Shown here one piece after another: positions 10,701 through 20,735 of a stretch of DNA of 64,000 bases; positions within the stretch are counted from its first letter, which is position 1; every line of letters starts with the position of its first letter. The notes beneath the pieces are model-generated. The model was given only the letters and a program-made list of their open reading frames with translations. It was not told the origin of the DNA and searched no databases. The position numbers and the translations under genes are program-made. The DNA comes from Triparma columacea. Its lineage: Eukaryota; Sar; Bolidophyceae; Parmales; Triparmaceae. The DNA is taken from positions 20,011-84,010 of the forward strand of contig BRYA01000238.1 in assembly GCA_030267965.1 (NCBI GenBank). The letters are read 5' to 3'.

Positions 10701-11006
10701 AAGTAGTATCCCCTCAACCTTCGTTTTACAAACGCTCCTCACGTCCACAAGCCTCTGAAAGTACGTGAATATCGAGCGCTGCGGGTGCACCATTGATATA
10801 GTTTCCGTGTCCCCGTCTATGCATAGGACGCGACGCGCGAGTACAGGGGGGGAGGAGGACAGGGGGGAGGGGGGAGGGAGGGACAGTTGAGAGATGGGAG
10901 GGGGGGGGAGAAGGATACGGGTGGTAAGGAACGTTGCTGGAACACTTGATACGACCGGGACCCGGGGTGAGGGAACGGAGGGTGGGGGGAACGATGAAAA
11001 GAACAT
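7785..11006 (-). CDS. Large low-complexity protein, 1073 aa, possible PH-like domains
   Basis: A single long minus-strand frame. An in-frame TAA lies just upstream of the ATG at 11006. The first ~55 residues are Pro/Ser-rich and may be untranslated or linker; a later Met (MVHPQRSIFTYFQRL) is an alternative start. Residues ~60-270 are globular, with a CIDGDTETISMVHPQ strand pattern, LELRPHSLKLRR and RVRMHFNDGTTLIAFSSSP. These look like PH-type beta sandwiches and loosely recall the N-terminal PH-like repeats of RME-8/GRV2 proteins; that resemblance is weak. Residues ~540-830 form a Ser/Pro/Glu/Asp-rich linker. The tail has another beta-rich block (GRYKCVVEVGG...YVAIKCSG) and ends in an Arg/Glu helix. 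No catalytic motif is visible. Confidence 0.6.
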   Translation of the reverse strand: MFFSSFPPPSVPSPRVPVVSSVPATFLTTRILLPPPPISQLSLPPPSPLSSSPPVLARRVLCIDGDTETISMVHPQRSIFTYFQRLVDVRSVCKTKVEGILLVRVLFWNEDSPLYVKAGGENETEAIISCLTSCLDDGNWEGSPGGEGTVCTVRLDKCEIGVPSEAKGVEFDVVVDCVLELRPHSLKLRRSGSAGGGEDEEEAEWGYHELGLCSYEPGDPRVRMHFNDGTTLIAFSSSPSDLSLVRDLALGRSSALRLLDLKHSRNTLFDNNGGKGFDLDAGIASGPAGGSTTEGSSADPFDLGGGEGGEGMEDITESEMDRYNVPAMQHVSGRSARGGPRFEGEVVVSGGLTTCVEYEGGEGGGRRTTSWKEMHFELAMEREEVGEEGGGGKVLLPYLRCYGSSRKRKVLFKVGVANANIWVGGGETIPTPDKWGYGLGVGLPGGGMAVLCSSDPGEIGRWASVMSGCLCEDMRNFLTAHDAGLLSSRLYRLIETDDCVGMLRDMELSIRVNVGEGGGGNKVDVEVWSKGVGGEKESEEVLGEKEPSAAAVVEKGSAPSAAVVSNNSPPSAPSSTMQPGSSDEKSQTTAPSFPPSAPSSVSSSSTLPKPPSQPPSTRNPKKPRDTPTSSRVRPRGRSPNPPNSNSKSEGKTSRRRGTYSPTPPGGVKSKVLDEEDSSRTVPKSSSEEDSGTVEVDDKIQEGTTKDEVKEERGEGGTDTIAEEGKNEPNESYDDDGVGVDNGDDKDEKVGKSTLPSSHKTYTTDGTPSPSDLGEGKPVLPLEAESPVPTVKISGSVDVDVGGVVGGGIGVSSPKPYVHSASGMKGTVEEEEAFKYGIPPPPPLLTTTITSDENKEKEEGGEGRGNEGDEAVRKAEVLEGEYENILREVGDMKKEIGEVGEVKEVMEVKDYQDTLSSVTMNLSPSLGELSGIMDVDTEGIGGGGIKGRYKCVVEVGGEEGSEHDYVAIKCSGVGGDDGGGEGEGDEEVGRLYVAGGEGEGGSGFGCEIVEDKGGRWVLVMERRGGGGWKGYLTVGEEGGEDEAERWAEGVEDREREWRGRRERERRRREMEGWN

Positions 11007-11588
11007 CGCTTAAATTAAGGATTCTCAAGGTTTCTGCCCTTTTAGAAAGGATTTTCGGACTCAGATATTTCATGAATAGGGTGGGGGGGAGATCACAACC
11101 GAAACTTGGCGAAGGCCTTTGGCAAATTAAACGCGGTGCGGTTTATTGTCATTCCAAGCGCGTCGAAGGTGTCCGAGACACGCTTCTCAGCAGGGTGGGT
11201 GGGTGGCATTAAAAAATTCTTCCTCTACGCGACGCTACTCCTGTTATGAGGCCGTAGGCCCAAGGTGAGCGTTCGCACTTACTTTTAAACTGTGTGTTAA
11301 GCAGAGATTAAATTTTGCCATCGCTCATTTCGTCGATTCCTCATCATTCCAATTCCCTAGAGGAACCCAACCCAACAGAAAAAAATGGATGCCTGACACT
11401 GCCTTTTCCGCTTGGTTCTGACTTGGCCTCATTATTATTATTTCCTCCTCCCCACTACTCTTTAGGCACCTATTCCTAGAAACCTAACCTTCAGAAGCGA
11501 GAGTACCTACACAACACCCGTCTAGTAATTTCAAGTGCCTTAACCTCTTAACTTAACCACACTCTCAATCGATCGCCTAACATTCATC
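11007..11588. promoter_or_regulatory. Divergent intergenic region between two genes
   Basis: 582 bp separate the start of the 1073-residue gene (minus) from the start of the membrane-protein gene (plus), so it should hold both promoters. It is moderately AT-rich around 11280-11460. I see no clear TATA box, repeat or RNA gene. Confidence 0.4.
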
Positions 11589-13454
11589 ATGGACAAATCT
11601 TCGGCTCTCAAAGCCCCCACTGCCCCCCCGACTGCCGACATCCTTGATGACTTCCGTAAGGCAATGTCCGGAGTGCTCGACATAGTCTCCCTTCACGACC
11701 TCGCTCAGATCAAGGCCTTTGCTGAAAGAGAGGACACCCCCAACAGTTTGTCCATGGTCGCTCTCGCTTGCCTACTGGAGTTGGAGGAAAGGGGCAAGCG
11801 GGAGGCGAAGGAGGAAGAAGATGCTAGTCATGGGACCAAGAGAGCGCTGACATCGGTTGAAGCACCTGGTGTCAGGAGGGGAGCAACACAAGCAAACGAC
11901 ATTTCCGACTCTTTGTTGGAGCTAGGCGAGAGGATGGACGCAGATAGGGCTGTAGATGATAGCGGCTTCAAGGAGGGCGAGAAAGTGATTAGATTTGACC
12001 TCACACTCAAGGAAGCGCTCGTTCAGACAACATGGAATATTGGCGCCATGTTGCTCATATCTGCTGTGCTATGCGTCGTTACGGCAGGGCTAATCTACGT
12101 CTTACGGACTGTTCTACAAGGTGTTTCTATCCGAGACGCTGCTGTTCTTCAATTTGGAAGTAACTCGACGATCGAGGATTACAGTCGAGTAGATTTTGTG
12201 GATACATACTCTGACGAGAGAGAAAGAAGGACGAAGCAATTTCTCAGTATAGTATGCGCATTTTCTTGTGCGAGCGCTTATGCGTTCTTGTTATTTGGGA
12301 TGTTATTTGGGCTTGGGAAGAGCGTACCGTTGGTTTACTATTCCAAAATCTTCCTCCTCATGGCAATTCCGGCGTTTTTGCCGACTGTTTATTACGCTTG
12401 CGGTGGCAAAAGTCTAGGGAGTGGCGTACTGATTGTCATTATGTGTGCCTTTATAGGGGCATGCACCGCATTAATCCCTGATCTCGCGGGTAAAGGCATT
12501 GGAGATTTGATGCAATTGGCTGTAAAAAGTACCCGTGACAAAGTAGCCTCAGATAACAATGGAGAGATGGTGAAAGTAAAGACGAAGAAGACAAAGAAAC
12601 AACGACTGAAATCTGCCGTGATCATTGCCCTCCCCGCGCTCTTTACCTGCCTAATGATCGTTGTGTACACGTCCCTTATATTCGCGCTCTACAATGCATA
12701 TGACAACGACGCATGGAAAGCGGCAATCTCTGTGCTTGCTCTCTTGGTGAAAGTCATTGGCAACAAGGTTGAAATCAAACTTCTCAAGATCATAGACGAT
12801 AGGATTGCTGACTTGATTGACATTGACGATTTGGATGTGCTTCCTGTGTGGACTGCCGATTGTATGCTGTTTGCATATGAGTTTGCTACAGCGTTGCTCT
12901 GTAGGGTCCTCCAGCTATCTATCCCTTCCCAGCATGTTGCGCAGCTCACGTCACTGTTCGGATGCATTTTAGAGATGAGCGTTAGGATCTTCTTTTTCAA
13001 CAACTACCTAAAGGATGCTTTGCGGAAGGGAGAGAAATGGACGGAAGAGGAAAAGGTTGCGTACAGGAAGAGTGGAATGCTGCGTGCACAGGATGGAAAT
13101 AATGATATGGTTGTGGAATATGTGTCTTCTGCTGCAGCTGTTGCAATCCTGATTTTCGCTGTACCTACAGGCGCATTAAACCTCAAGGCGGGTCAAACTG
13201 TGGATAGATCGCAAATATTTTCCGTCGTCCTATTTCAAGTGGGCCCGGAAGTCATACTGGACTTCTACTGCGTCTTCATGGAAGTTTTTGGAGGCTTGGG
13301 TGTCTTTCACTCTAAGTATTGGAGCCTAAGTACAGGTGCAAGGACGACGGAGGGTCGGTGGAGTTACTTCGGGAACCTGTTGAAGAGTTTTGTGACGAAG
13401 ATATTTCAAACTCTGTTGCTCTCCTGTTTGATCCTTCTGTCAATAATAAAGTGA
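11589..13454 (+). CDS. Multi-pass membrane protein, 621 aa, family unknown
   Basis: An intronless gene. The N-terminal ~140 residues are soluble, acidic and helical. At least seven hydrophobic segments follow, including MLLISAVLCVVTAGLIYVL, SIVCAFSCASAYAFLLFGML, IFLLMAIPAFLPTVYYA, GVLIVIMCAFIGACTALI, SAVIIALPALFTCLMIVVY, VEYVSSAAAVAILIFAVP and a C-terminal TLLLSCLILLSII. A basic loop (VKVKTKKTKKQRLK) lies mid-protein. Its pattern of soluble N-terminus and 7-9 membrane spans resembles uncharacterised stramenopile membrane proteins, but I recognise no family motif. The stop TGA overlaps an AATAAA-rich stretch (13444-13490) that could serve polyadenylation. Confidence 0.75.
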   Translation: MDKSSALKAPTAPPTADILDDFRKAMSGVLDIVSLHDLAQIKAFAEREDTPNSLSMVALACLLELEERGKREAKEEEDASHGTKRALTSVEAPGVRRGATQANDISDSLLELGERMDADRAVDDSGFKEGEKVIRFDLTLKEALVQTTWNIGAMLLISAVLCVVTAGLIYVLRTVLQGVSIRDAAVLQFGSNSTIEDYSRVDFVDTYSDERERRTKQFLSIVCAFSCASAYAFLLFGMLFGLGKSVPLVYYSKIFLLMAIPAFLPTVYYACGGKSLGSGVLIVIMCAFIGACTALIPDLAGKGIGDLMQLAVKSTRDKVASDNNGEMVKVKTKKTKKQRLKSAVIIALPALFTCLMIVVYTSLIFALYNAYDNDAWKAAISVLALLVKVIGNKVEIKLLKIIDDRIADLIDIDDLDVLPVWTADCMLFAYEFATALLCRVLQLSIPSQHVAQLTSLFGCILEMSVRIFFFNNYLKDALRKGEKWTEEEKVAYRKSGMLRAQDGNNDMVVEYVSSAAAVAILIFAVPTGALNLKAGQTVDRSQIFSVVLFQVGPEVILDFYCVFMEVFGGLGVFHSKYWSLSTGARTTEGRWSYFGNLLKSFVTKIFQTLLLSCLILLSIIK

Positions 13455-13675
13455 CGAAGCAAGTATGGAACGGTGAAAAGGATAATAAAATACAATTGAT
13501 TGATTAAATGACATTTTCTCTTTCACTCCGAAATTTGGAAATCCTTTGGTTTCCACGTCGACGTCGACCGAAGCACAGTCCTCCCATAATTAAATTAATT
13601 CTCTTTGGTTTTTTCTATATTGTTTCTGTATTGTGCATGTCGTCGTCGTGATTAACGTGCTTCCTTTCGAGACTT

Positions 13676-14848
13676 TTACCACGTTTTGTGTTTATCAGTT
13701 TTCTTGAACTCCTCCATAACGTCATCAAATTCTTCGAGCATGTGATTAAGAGATCCAACTGAACCGAACCTATCTCGCTCGTTGCATAGCTTCTCGACAA
13801 GCCCCTTTCGCACAAGAGCCTTGTGGGCTCTCTCTGCACACTTGTAACCAACCTCGAGTTGCCTCCACATGCGCTCCTTGCTCCTAGAGTATCCCACGTC
13901 AATTACGCTGAAGCACTCCCCGCTACCCCTCTTTGGCGAGACGTCGGCGCCAGGTATAGGGAAGGGTGTGATTTTTATAAATTTACTCTCGTCGAGGTTT
14001 GGGGGCTTGGACCAAATTCCCGAGAAGAAACCGTCGGCAATGAGCATCCCCTTGTAATATCCTGGGTAGCGATAGAAGGGGAAGATCCTCTGGGACAGCG
14101 TTGACCAGTAGAATGCCTCGTTCAGGGAGGAAGCGTCTGTGAGGAGCATGTGCTGAGGAGGGAAAACGCTAATGTCGGTAACCCCGCAAAAGATTGTTGA
14201 AGACCCAATGAACTTTTGGACTAATTCGTCAGTCATACCAAACTGCTTCGTCACCTTGGTGCCTGTGTCTATCCAGTCCTGGGAGCTCATGAAGAAGCAG
14301 GCGAGGGGGCGGTTCCAAATCATTGCGGCCCAGTGCAGGCCAATGTGGAACTTCTGGGAAGGCGCCATGTTGAGGACCGTAGCGAAGGCTGTCGTGACAC
14401 CCATCGATATACCCGTCACTCTGACTTGCGAGAGGTCAAAGTGATGGTAAAGGTAGTAATAAACGCCCGTGTAGTAACACCACAGCGAAGCAGCGCCTGA
14501 GTATGCAATTGTTGTTCTACTATCCACATAGTCTTGCTTCTCGGGCTGTGATTGAAAGCATCGATGGTGTCAGTGAAGGAGTGGAGGGCGTTCTTATGTG
14601 TCTAATGAAAAGACGCAAAATCTCACCCCTTTGAGTACAAATCGAAACACTCTCCGACCTACTAGGACAGAAAAAATGATTCCTGCGGCCGCTGCGATCG
14701 TAGGTACATTACTTTTGCGTGATATTGGTGTATCAAATAGGTCGGGCACGATCTTACGAAGCAAACTCATTTTTTGAACCCAAACACGGCTTGACAGGGC
14801 TTTGAAGTTCTTTGTTTTCTTCTCGGCTGGATTGATTTGGAATGGCAT
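13676..14848 (-). CDS. Patatin-like phospholipase with N-terminal membrane anchor
   Basis: A predicted lipid acyl hydrolase with a Ser-Asp dyad. Exons are 14848-14627 and 14545-13676 (phase 0, 81-nt intron with GTGAGA donor), giving 363 residues. Exon 1 carries a hydrophobic anchor (VPTIAAAAGIIFSVLVGRRV). Exon 2 opens the patatin fold with IAYSGAASLWCYYTGV. The nucleophile elbow GISMG puts the serine at about residue 121. The second catalytic block is ADGFFSG, with Asp at about 245; patatins usually show DGG or DGA, so DGF is a small deviation. Another in-frame Met inside exon 1 (MSLLRK) could also start the protein. It converges with the membrane-protein gene. Function in membrane lipid or storage-lipid turnover is inference from the family. 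Confidence 0.85.
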
Positions 14849-14990
14849 TTATGAATAAGTAAATAAGCACATTTTTTCGTCCAAATTGAAATCCTCGTCG
14901 TTCCTTCATACATTCTCCACAACCCCGCAACGCCCAACCCGTGCCCAGGCTCGTGCTAGTCCCCCTACCCTTATTCAAGTGCCTCTTAAA

Positions 14991-17554
14991 TTAGAGGAGA
15001 CTACTGTAGGCGAAACGCTTCGGCGCGAGGACACTGACGTGCCTCCCGCCAGCAGATATCTCCGTCACGATACCGTCAACGCCCTGCAGTCCCACCTTCT
15101 CCAAATCCAGGGACATTTGCACCGCCTTCCCACTGACGTGGTTGGGGTTTGCCCCCAGGAGCATCATTCCTCCCTCGTCGTCCAGCACTAGAGTGAAGTT
15201 GTCTCCCGCTGCGACCCTGAAAACCTCGATGCTCTCGTGTCCCTTTTTCGTCAGATGGAAGGGCCTTGGTATGTCACTATGTGGTGCGTCGTCCTTCGCC
15301 ATTGCTGCTACCCCATTGCCCCAAGTCCACAGCTGTCCTTGAAGCTCCACCTCCCCCATGGTGATGTTTACCACAGCGGCGCAGTGGGCGGAGCCGCAGA
15401 CGATCTGCTCAACGATCTTGCCCCCACTGCTGATGGTTTCGACGATGTGTGGAGACAATCTGTCCTCAAAGTCCCCCAAGCCAAGCTGCCCACACCCGTT
15501 CCATCCCCACGTGCAGACTTTGGTACTGGCCCTGTTTGTGATGCTCCCCGAGCTCTTGCTGTGATCAATTTTCGACGTCAGGATTGCCGCCATGTGGTAC
15601 TGACCGCAGCTCACGCTCTTCACCTCCATGTCCCTCTCCTTGGTGTTCACCTCAATGGGGGTGGCCTGGTTGTCTGCGGCGGGGGGGTGTACTTTACGAG
15701 TTAGCTTGCAAAAAATGTGATTCTCTCTCTTCTCCTCCTTTTCTTCTTCGCTCTATTCACTCTCACCTGTTCCTCCCTGACCCAGGGCGCCGAACATGCC
15801 GCAGCCCCAGGTGTAAAGCTTCCCCTCTGACGTGATCGCCGCGCTGATACTGTGTCCGCATGCAACCACCTTCACCGTCTCCCCGTCCGCCCAGCACCCC
15901 TTGACCTCGTCGGGAGTTCCCCTGTCGTCCAAGTCTCCCACGCCGAGCTGTCCGGAGTCGTTGATCCCGCAAGCGTAAATCTTGCCGGTCTGACTCAAGA
16001 ACAGAGCGTGCTGTTCCCCAGCCGCCGTCAAGGCAATAGGAATTGCACGGAATGGCTGTCTGAGTGGGCTTGGCTGAAAGACGTGGTCGCCCCTCCTGAT
16101 GCTCCCCCCGTGCTTGTCCGCTACCCCCCCGCAGACGCTCCCATGGCCCCAGATGTAGGCCTTCATTCTCGTGTCGACGGCCACCGTGAAGTTTCCACCG
16201 CACGAAATGCTCTGAATGTCAAAGGCGAGCTGGGTCATATCCTTCTCCTTTTCGTCCTCTCCGTGGTCGACCAACTTGCATGCGCTCCCAGACACCTGCG
16301 CAGGCATGGGATGCTGGTCCATGCCCACAGGCTCGACGATGCCGAGCTGTCCCCACCCGTTGAAGCCCCAGCTGAACATGACGTTTCCGGTTGTTATGAG
16401 CCTATCGTCTTCTTCTTCGTGGTCGTCATCGTCGGCCCCGTGGTCCTCGTCCCCAAATATGTCGTAGTCGTCAATCTCCGCCATGAGCTCGAGGTCAGCC
16501 TCCTCCTCAGCCCTCTCCCAAGCGGAAGCTGCAACGTCGCTCGCCCCTATTCCATTCGCTATAGCGTGTCTCAGGCCGACAGTCCACACAAAAAAGTCGT
16601 CTGGGTGCTTAGCGATGAGGTCCAAAGTCTCGTCCTTCCCGTTGGGTAACGTGTAATTTACGGTGAAGCTCAGCGAATTAAGGTGAGGCATCTTCTTCCT
16701 CGCAAATACGGCGCTGTGTTGGCCGAATCTCAGCTCGTTCATGCTGGTGATCTTTATTTCGGGTGTCTTCCCCTTCTTCTTCGTCTCCCACCTTACAGCG
16801 GCCCCTCTGCTGTTCTCCAGCCAAACCAGGCTAAACTTCCTCCAGTGGGGCTCCCCCCTCCTCCCAAACTTGAGGAACATGGTCGGCTTAGTCATGAGCT
16901 GGTTAATAGTCTTGATGTCACTCTCCGCTGGCCTGTTCTGCACCCTCACAATATTCCTGAGAGTAGACTTGTGAAGGGTCTGCTGAACCTTACCCGTGTT
17001 CGAAAGAAAATCCTTTAGGGGCTTGGGCAGCTAGGAAAGGGTGGGTTAATAACGTTAACCCTAACAGATCGCTGCAAACTCCTCTCCTCTCCTCTGACCC
17101 ACCCTCACCTCCTTCTTTGGGTTGGACTGGATAATTTTCACCAGCAATTGCACGTACTGGTCAAATTGCTCCCGTCTGTACTCCTTTGTTGTCGACGCTC
17201 CCCGCAAAAAGGCCTTTGTAGGAAAGTTGAACGCTGCGATCTCTTGAAAATCCTTCTTGAGTTCCTTGTGCATGGTTAGGAACGCGTTGTATCGTCTTTG
17301 GATGAACTGACGGTTACCATCCGCTGTTAAGAGGGGAGCATGGAGACGAATGGGGGGGTAAGTAACAAGGACCCAGACTTCCGTCGCCAATAGCTTGAGA
17401 AAATCAGCAAACCCCCACACCAGGAACCCCGGGCCAACCCACCTGTTTCCAGCTCCACGACAAACACTGTGTACATAGCTCCTCCCTCTCCGATAACCTC
17501 CTGGTACGTCGGGACGTTCATCCTCGTCGGGATGTGTAGAAGTAGCGCTGACAT
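14991..17554 (-). CDS. PX - PH-like - RCC1-repeat protein
   Basis: Four exons (17554-17443, 17323-17109, 17030-15767, 15673-14991) splice in phase to 757 residues. The N-terminus is a phosphoinositide-binding PX domain: VPTYQEVIGEGGAMYTVFVV, then the basic RRYNAFLTMHKELKKDF with the R-R-Y lipid-binding motif, and the LPKPLKDFLSNT end. A PH-like region follows (FLKFGRRGEPHWRKFSLVWL to DDFFVWTVGLRHAI), then a strongly acidic linker. The rest is a beta-propeller of RCC1 repeats with recurrent blocks such as FSWGFNGWGQLG, YACGINDSGQLGVGDLDDRG, YTWGCGMFGALGQG and CTWGWNGCGQLGLGDFEDR. A role in membrane-recruited small-GTPase regulation is inference. Intron 1 uses a GTGGGT donor. The start is 214 bp from the divergent kelch gene. 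Confidence 0.88.
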
Positions 17555-17768
17555 TATTGCCAAGCAAAAGAAGTTTGGGAAGATCCTCTGGGGATGTTGG
17601 GGAGGATTTTCACAAAACTGAGTTGTCTGAGAATTTTAATCTTGAAGTGGCCTACACCACACGAAGTGAGAGGACCTGTTGGTGCCGCCCCACACGAAAG
17701 TTCCCGTTCGTGAGGTCCTGTCCAGGCCGTGTCCACCTCTTTTTCTTGGCAAGGTAAATAACTTCATC

Positions 17769-20046
17769 ATGGGCGCTGCGGCCAGCTCTAACGGTGGCAG
17801 CTCTAAAATTCCTACATCTTCGGTAATGACCCTGTGTTCTTCGGCTCTTGGTAACGGTGGTGCTGGAGCTCAGGCAACCAAGTTGCCTGAGACGAACACG
17901 GTGGTGGTTTTGGGTGGTGGGGCAAGTTGTTCGGTTTCCTATGCAGGAACTTCACTGATAAATGATCTGAATTACTTCTCGATGAAGCTTTCGACGGCGG
18001 GAGGTGGACCACTGCCGACGATAGAAGGTCACACTCTGACTGGCCTCTCCGGCAGGAAGGCTGTGGTGTTGGGGGGCTTGATGGCTGGGCGCAGGTCGTC
18101 AGGCTTCCAGGGTGGCTTCTCGAACTTGCAGCCGGAGGTCATCACGGCGCCGAGCCAGCAGCCTGTAAAGAATAGTATGAGCTCACTTTGGGTACTGAAC
18201 ATTGGCGCCCGTCGAGCCTCCGGGACCTCTGTTACTGGTTTAGGGGTGAGGCGAAATTCCAAGACTGACTCAACAGGAACGTCAACGTGGCACCGACAGC
18301 AGTTGCTGGGACAGCCTCCAACACGCCGTGCCTATCACTCTGCGCACCGTGTCCTAGTAGGCGGGAAGGAGCGAATCGTCGTCTATGGAGGCGAAATAGG
18401 TGAGTAAGGGTTGGATGAGGTGGGGTGAGAGTGTTGAAGCAGTCGACGATCGTGTATTCAATCTCGTCGCAGCAAACCAGTCTGGTGGTAGCATTCTGTT
18501 CAGTCGTATCATCTAAACATCCCACCTCCCCAACCCAGGAAAAACACTCTCCAGACCCTCCAGCAGGGGGAGGTAAGCATGTGGGAGAAGCACGTCGTTT
18601 GAATCCACTGATACAACCGCCTCGATCTAACTTCTTTCGCTCGTCGCAGCAACTTGAGCGACGAAATGTCGCCCTCGCTCGCCAAGTGGAAAGAACACAA
18701 TGAGAGATTGAATGAAAAGCTAGCGTCACTTGCTATGAAGACACCGACTTTCAGGCATGGTGATGGTGAATCCGATTGTGAGACCGGGGTCAGGGCGAAC
18801 TCCAGGCGCAACTCGTTAGGTTCCATAGGTTCAGTAGGTTCACAAGGAGGATTACTGGAAGGGGGGGGGGGGGGGGCACTTTATCCAAATTCGCGGCGAA
18901 ACTCTTTGGGTTCAAATGCTAGTTTCGGCAGCATGAACGAGGATCATAGGGGTCCCTTTTCCTTCACCGAAGAAGATATAAACGAGAGCATGGCTAAGAC
19001 GCCAACAATAGCAGGTGAGGCAGAGACTTTGGCAAATAGAAGGAGCGTAAACAATATTGACGTGACACACATAATTATTTCACGTTCTTCTTGCAACTCA
19101 CTTCGCTCATCCCTTGCTTGTCGCAGCACTCAAAGACACCGGCCGCATGGCCAACCTCTCCCCTATGTCACTATCGCTGGGAACTCCTTCGGCAGGGAAG
19201 AAGAATGACTTCAACGAGCAGGATGATGACGATGGCTTCATCCACGTGCTTGATTGCAACAGCTGGATCTGGAAGGCTGGAACTTGCGCCACGGAGACTG
19301 TCCACGCTGAAAAGAGGTACATCCACGACGACGAGGACGCTGAGGTGTGCGAGGTAGTCGATTCAACCAGATCGTTTTACCCGCCTGCTAGGGCCCGCCA
19401 TACCGCAACCCCCGTCACCGACGATGGCGAGTATACAATCATCTTCGGGGGCTACAAGACAAAGACTACCTACTTCCACAATGATGTTTTTGGTGATAAT
19501 ACCTACACATCGTCGATCGGACAGCCACTGAATGACGCCTGGACACTCCAGACAATAGAAAATAAGAGCAGGGACTCTGTACGCTTTTTGTGGAAGCGCC
19601 TCAAGAACCTGGGCGCACCCCCGTCCGCTCGTTGGGGGCACCTAGCTGTATCAATAGGATCTGGTGCAATGGTGGTCTTTGGGGGATGTGGAGAGGCTGT
19701 GGATCTGGACCGCCCCCGCAACCCAGTCAACCAGATCAAGTCGGCCAAGGATGACTGCTTCGTCTTTCATCTCGGGGGCATAGTCACTGACAACGCGACG
19801 CAGCTGTCCAAGAGCGTTGAAGTTGGTGACGGCCTTTGGGTCAGAGTTCCTGGGAACTGCGGACTCGGGAAGCGCGTCTGCCCAGCGGCTACCGTTACAG
19901 GCGGGGCCATTATCGTTTTCGGAGGGTGTAAAGGCAAAAACGACGACGATGGGAAAAAGAAAATGACAGGGCACAGCAGATTACAATTGAACGACGCAAG
20001 ATTCGTTGATGTCAACAGGATGCTGGATCTTGATCTAACGACGTAA
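17769..20046 (+). CDS. Kelch-repeat protein with N-terminal myristoylation signal
   Basis: Exons 17769-18399, 18539-18572, 18650-19014 and 19127-20046 join in phase to 649 residues. The 34-nt second exon is required to keep the frame: skipping it gives an immediate stop. The start MGAAASSNGG is a canonical N-myristoylation signal (Gly2, Ser6), implying membrane attachment. Kelch blades show the double-Gly then aromatic pattern, for example VVVLGGG, AVVLGGL, RIVVYGGEIG, RHTATPVTDDGEYTIIFGGY, MVVFGGCGEA and IIVFGGCKGK. A low-complexity NSRRNSLGS repeat lies in exon 3 near a 16-bp G run at 18861-18876, which makes length errors possible there. The partner is unknown. Confidence 0.83.
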
Positions 20047-20735
20047 TGTAAAAAAACAATGTCAACGCACTATATCTGAGAATTGCTGCAGAGGTTCATT
20101 ATTGTATTTATATCAGCAAAGAAAGATGCGAAGAGCTTCACTCATGGAATTGAAGCTTACGATCCACTTCCTATGGTATATTGTACTTAGTGAAATGCCC
20201 ATCGGGTGCGTTTTGACGTATGCATGGCCAAGGTCAGTTTCAGAAATTTTAATTTGTGAAAATTTCTGAAGCTCCTGTGAAGTCCTTTTGCGATGAATGA
20301 ATTTGAATATAATTTTGATACAAAATGTGGGATTCTGATAATTCATTTCGGCCAAAAGGACAATTACGATTCGTCAAAAAATTCTGACAATTTTTTATTG
20401 TTTTGATTGGTTATTTATAATATTCTATGATTTGTTATCTAATATTTAGAAATTCAATAAATATCAAGTTGATTCCGTGTTTAAATTTATTTTCAATTAT
20501 TTATAAATTCTAATTAGTATTTCAAAGATAACTTTATACATTCCGATACAAATTCAATACATATACTTATGAAAAACGGATGGCGAATGGAATGAAGAAG
20601 TCCATTTTTTTTTTATTTTTTTTTGAACATTTTTTCGAGGATGTGGGGCGTGATGGGGCACGTCAAGGCGGCTTAATGGGTCCATTTTAGGCCTTAAGGT
20701 CTTTGTTTTCTGCTTCGTTAACCTTTGTTATGTTG
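20047..20735. other. Convergent intergenic region with an AT-rich island
   Basis: No gene is supported between the kelch and oxidoreductase 3' ends. From about 20221 to 20640 GC falls to roughly 25% by hand count (lowest about 15-17% at 20401-20520), against clearly GC-richer flanks. Poly-T tracts lie at 20606-20632. One 80-codon minus-strand frame (20113-20355) has no recognisable content. Low-GC islands of this size mark centromeres in diatoms; here that is only a possibility. Confidence 0.6.

Noticed and set aside
20113..20355. 80-codon minus-strand frame in the AT-rich island
   Set aside because: Low-complexity, AT-driven sequence with no recognisable motif.
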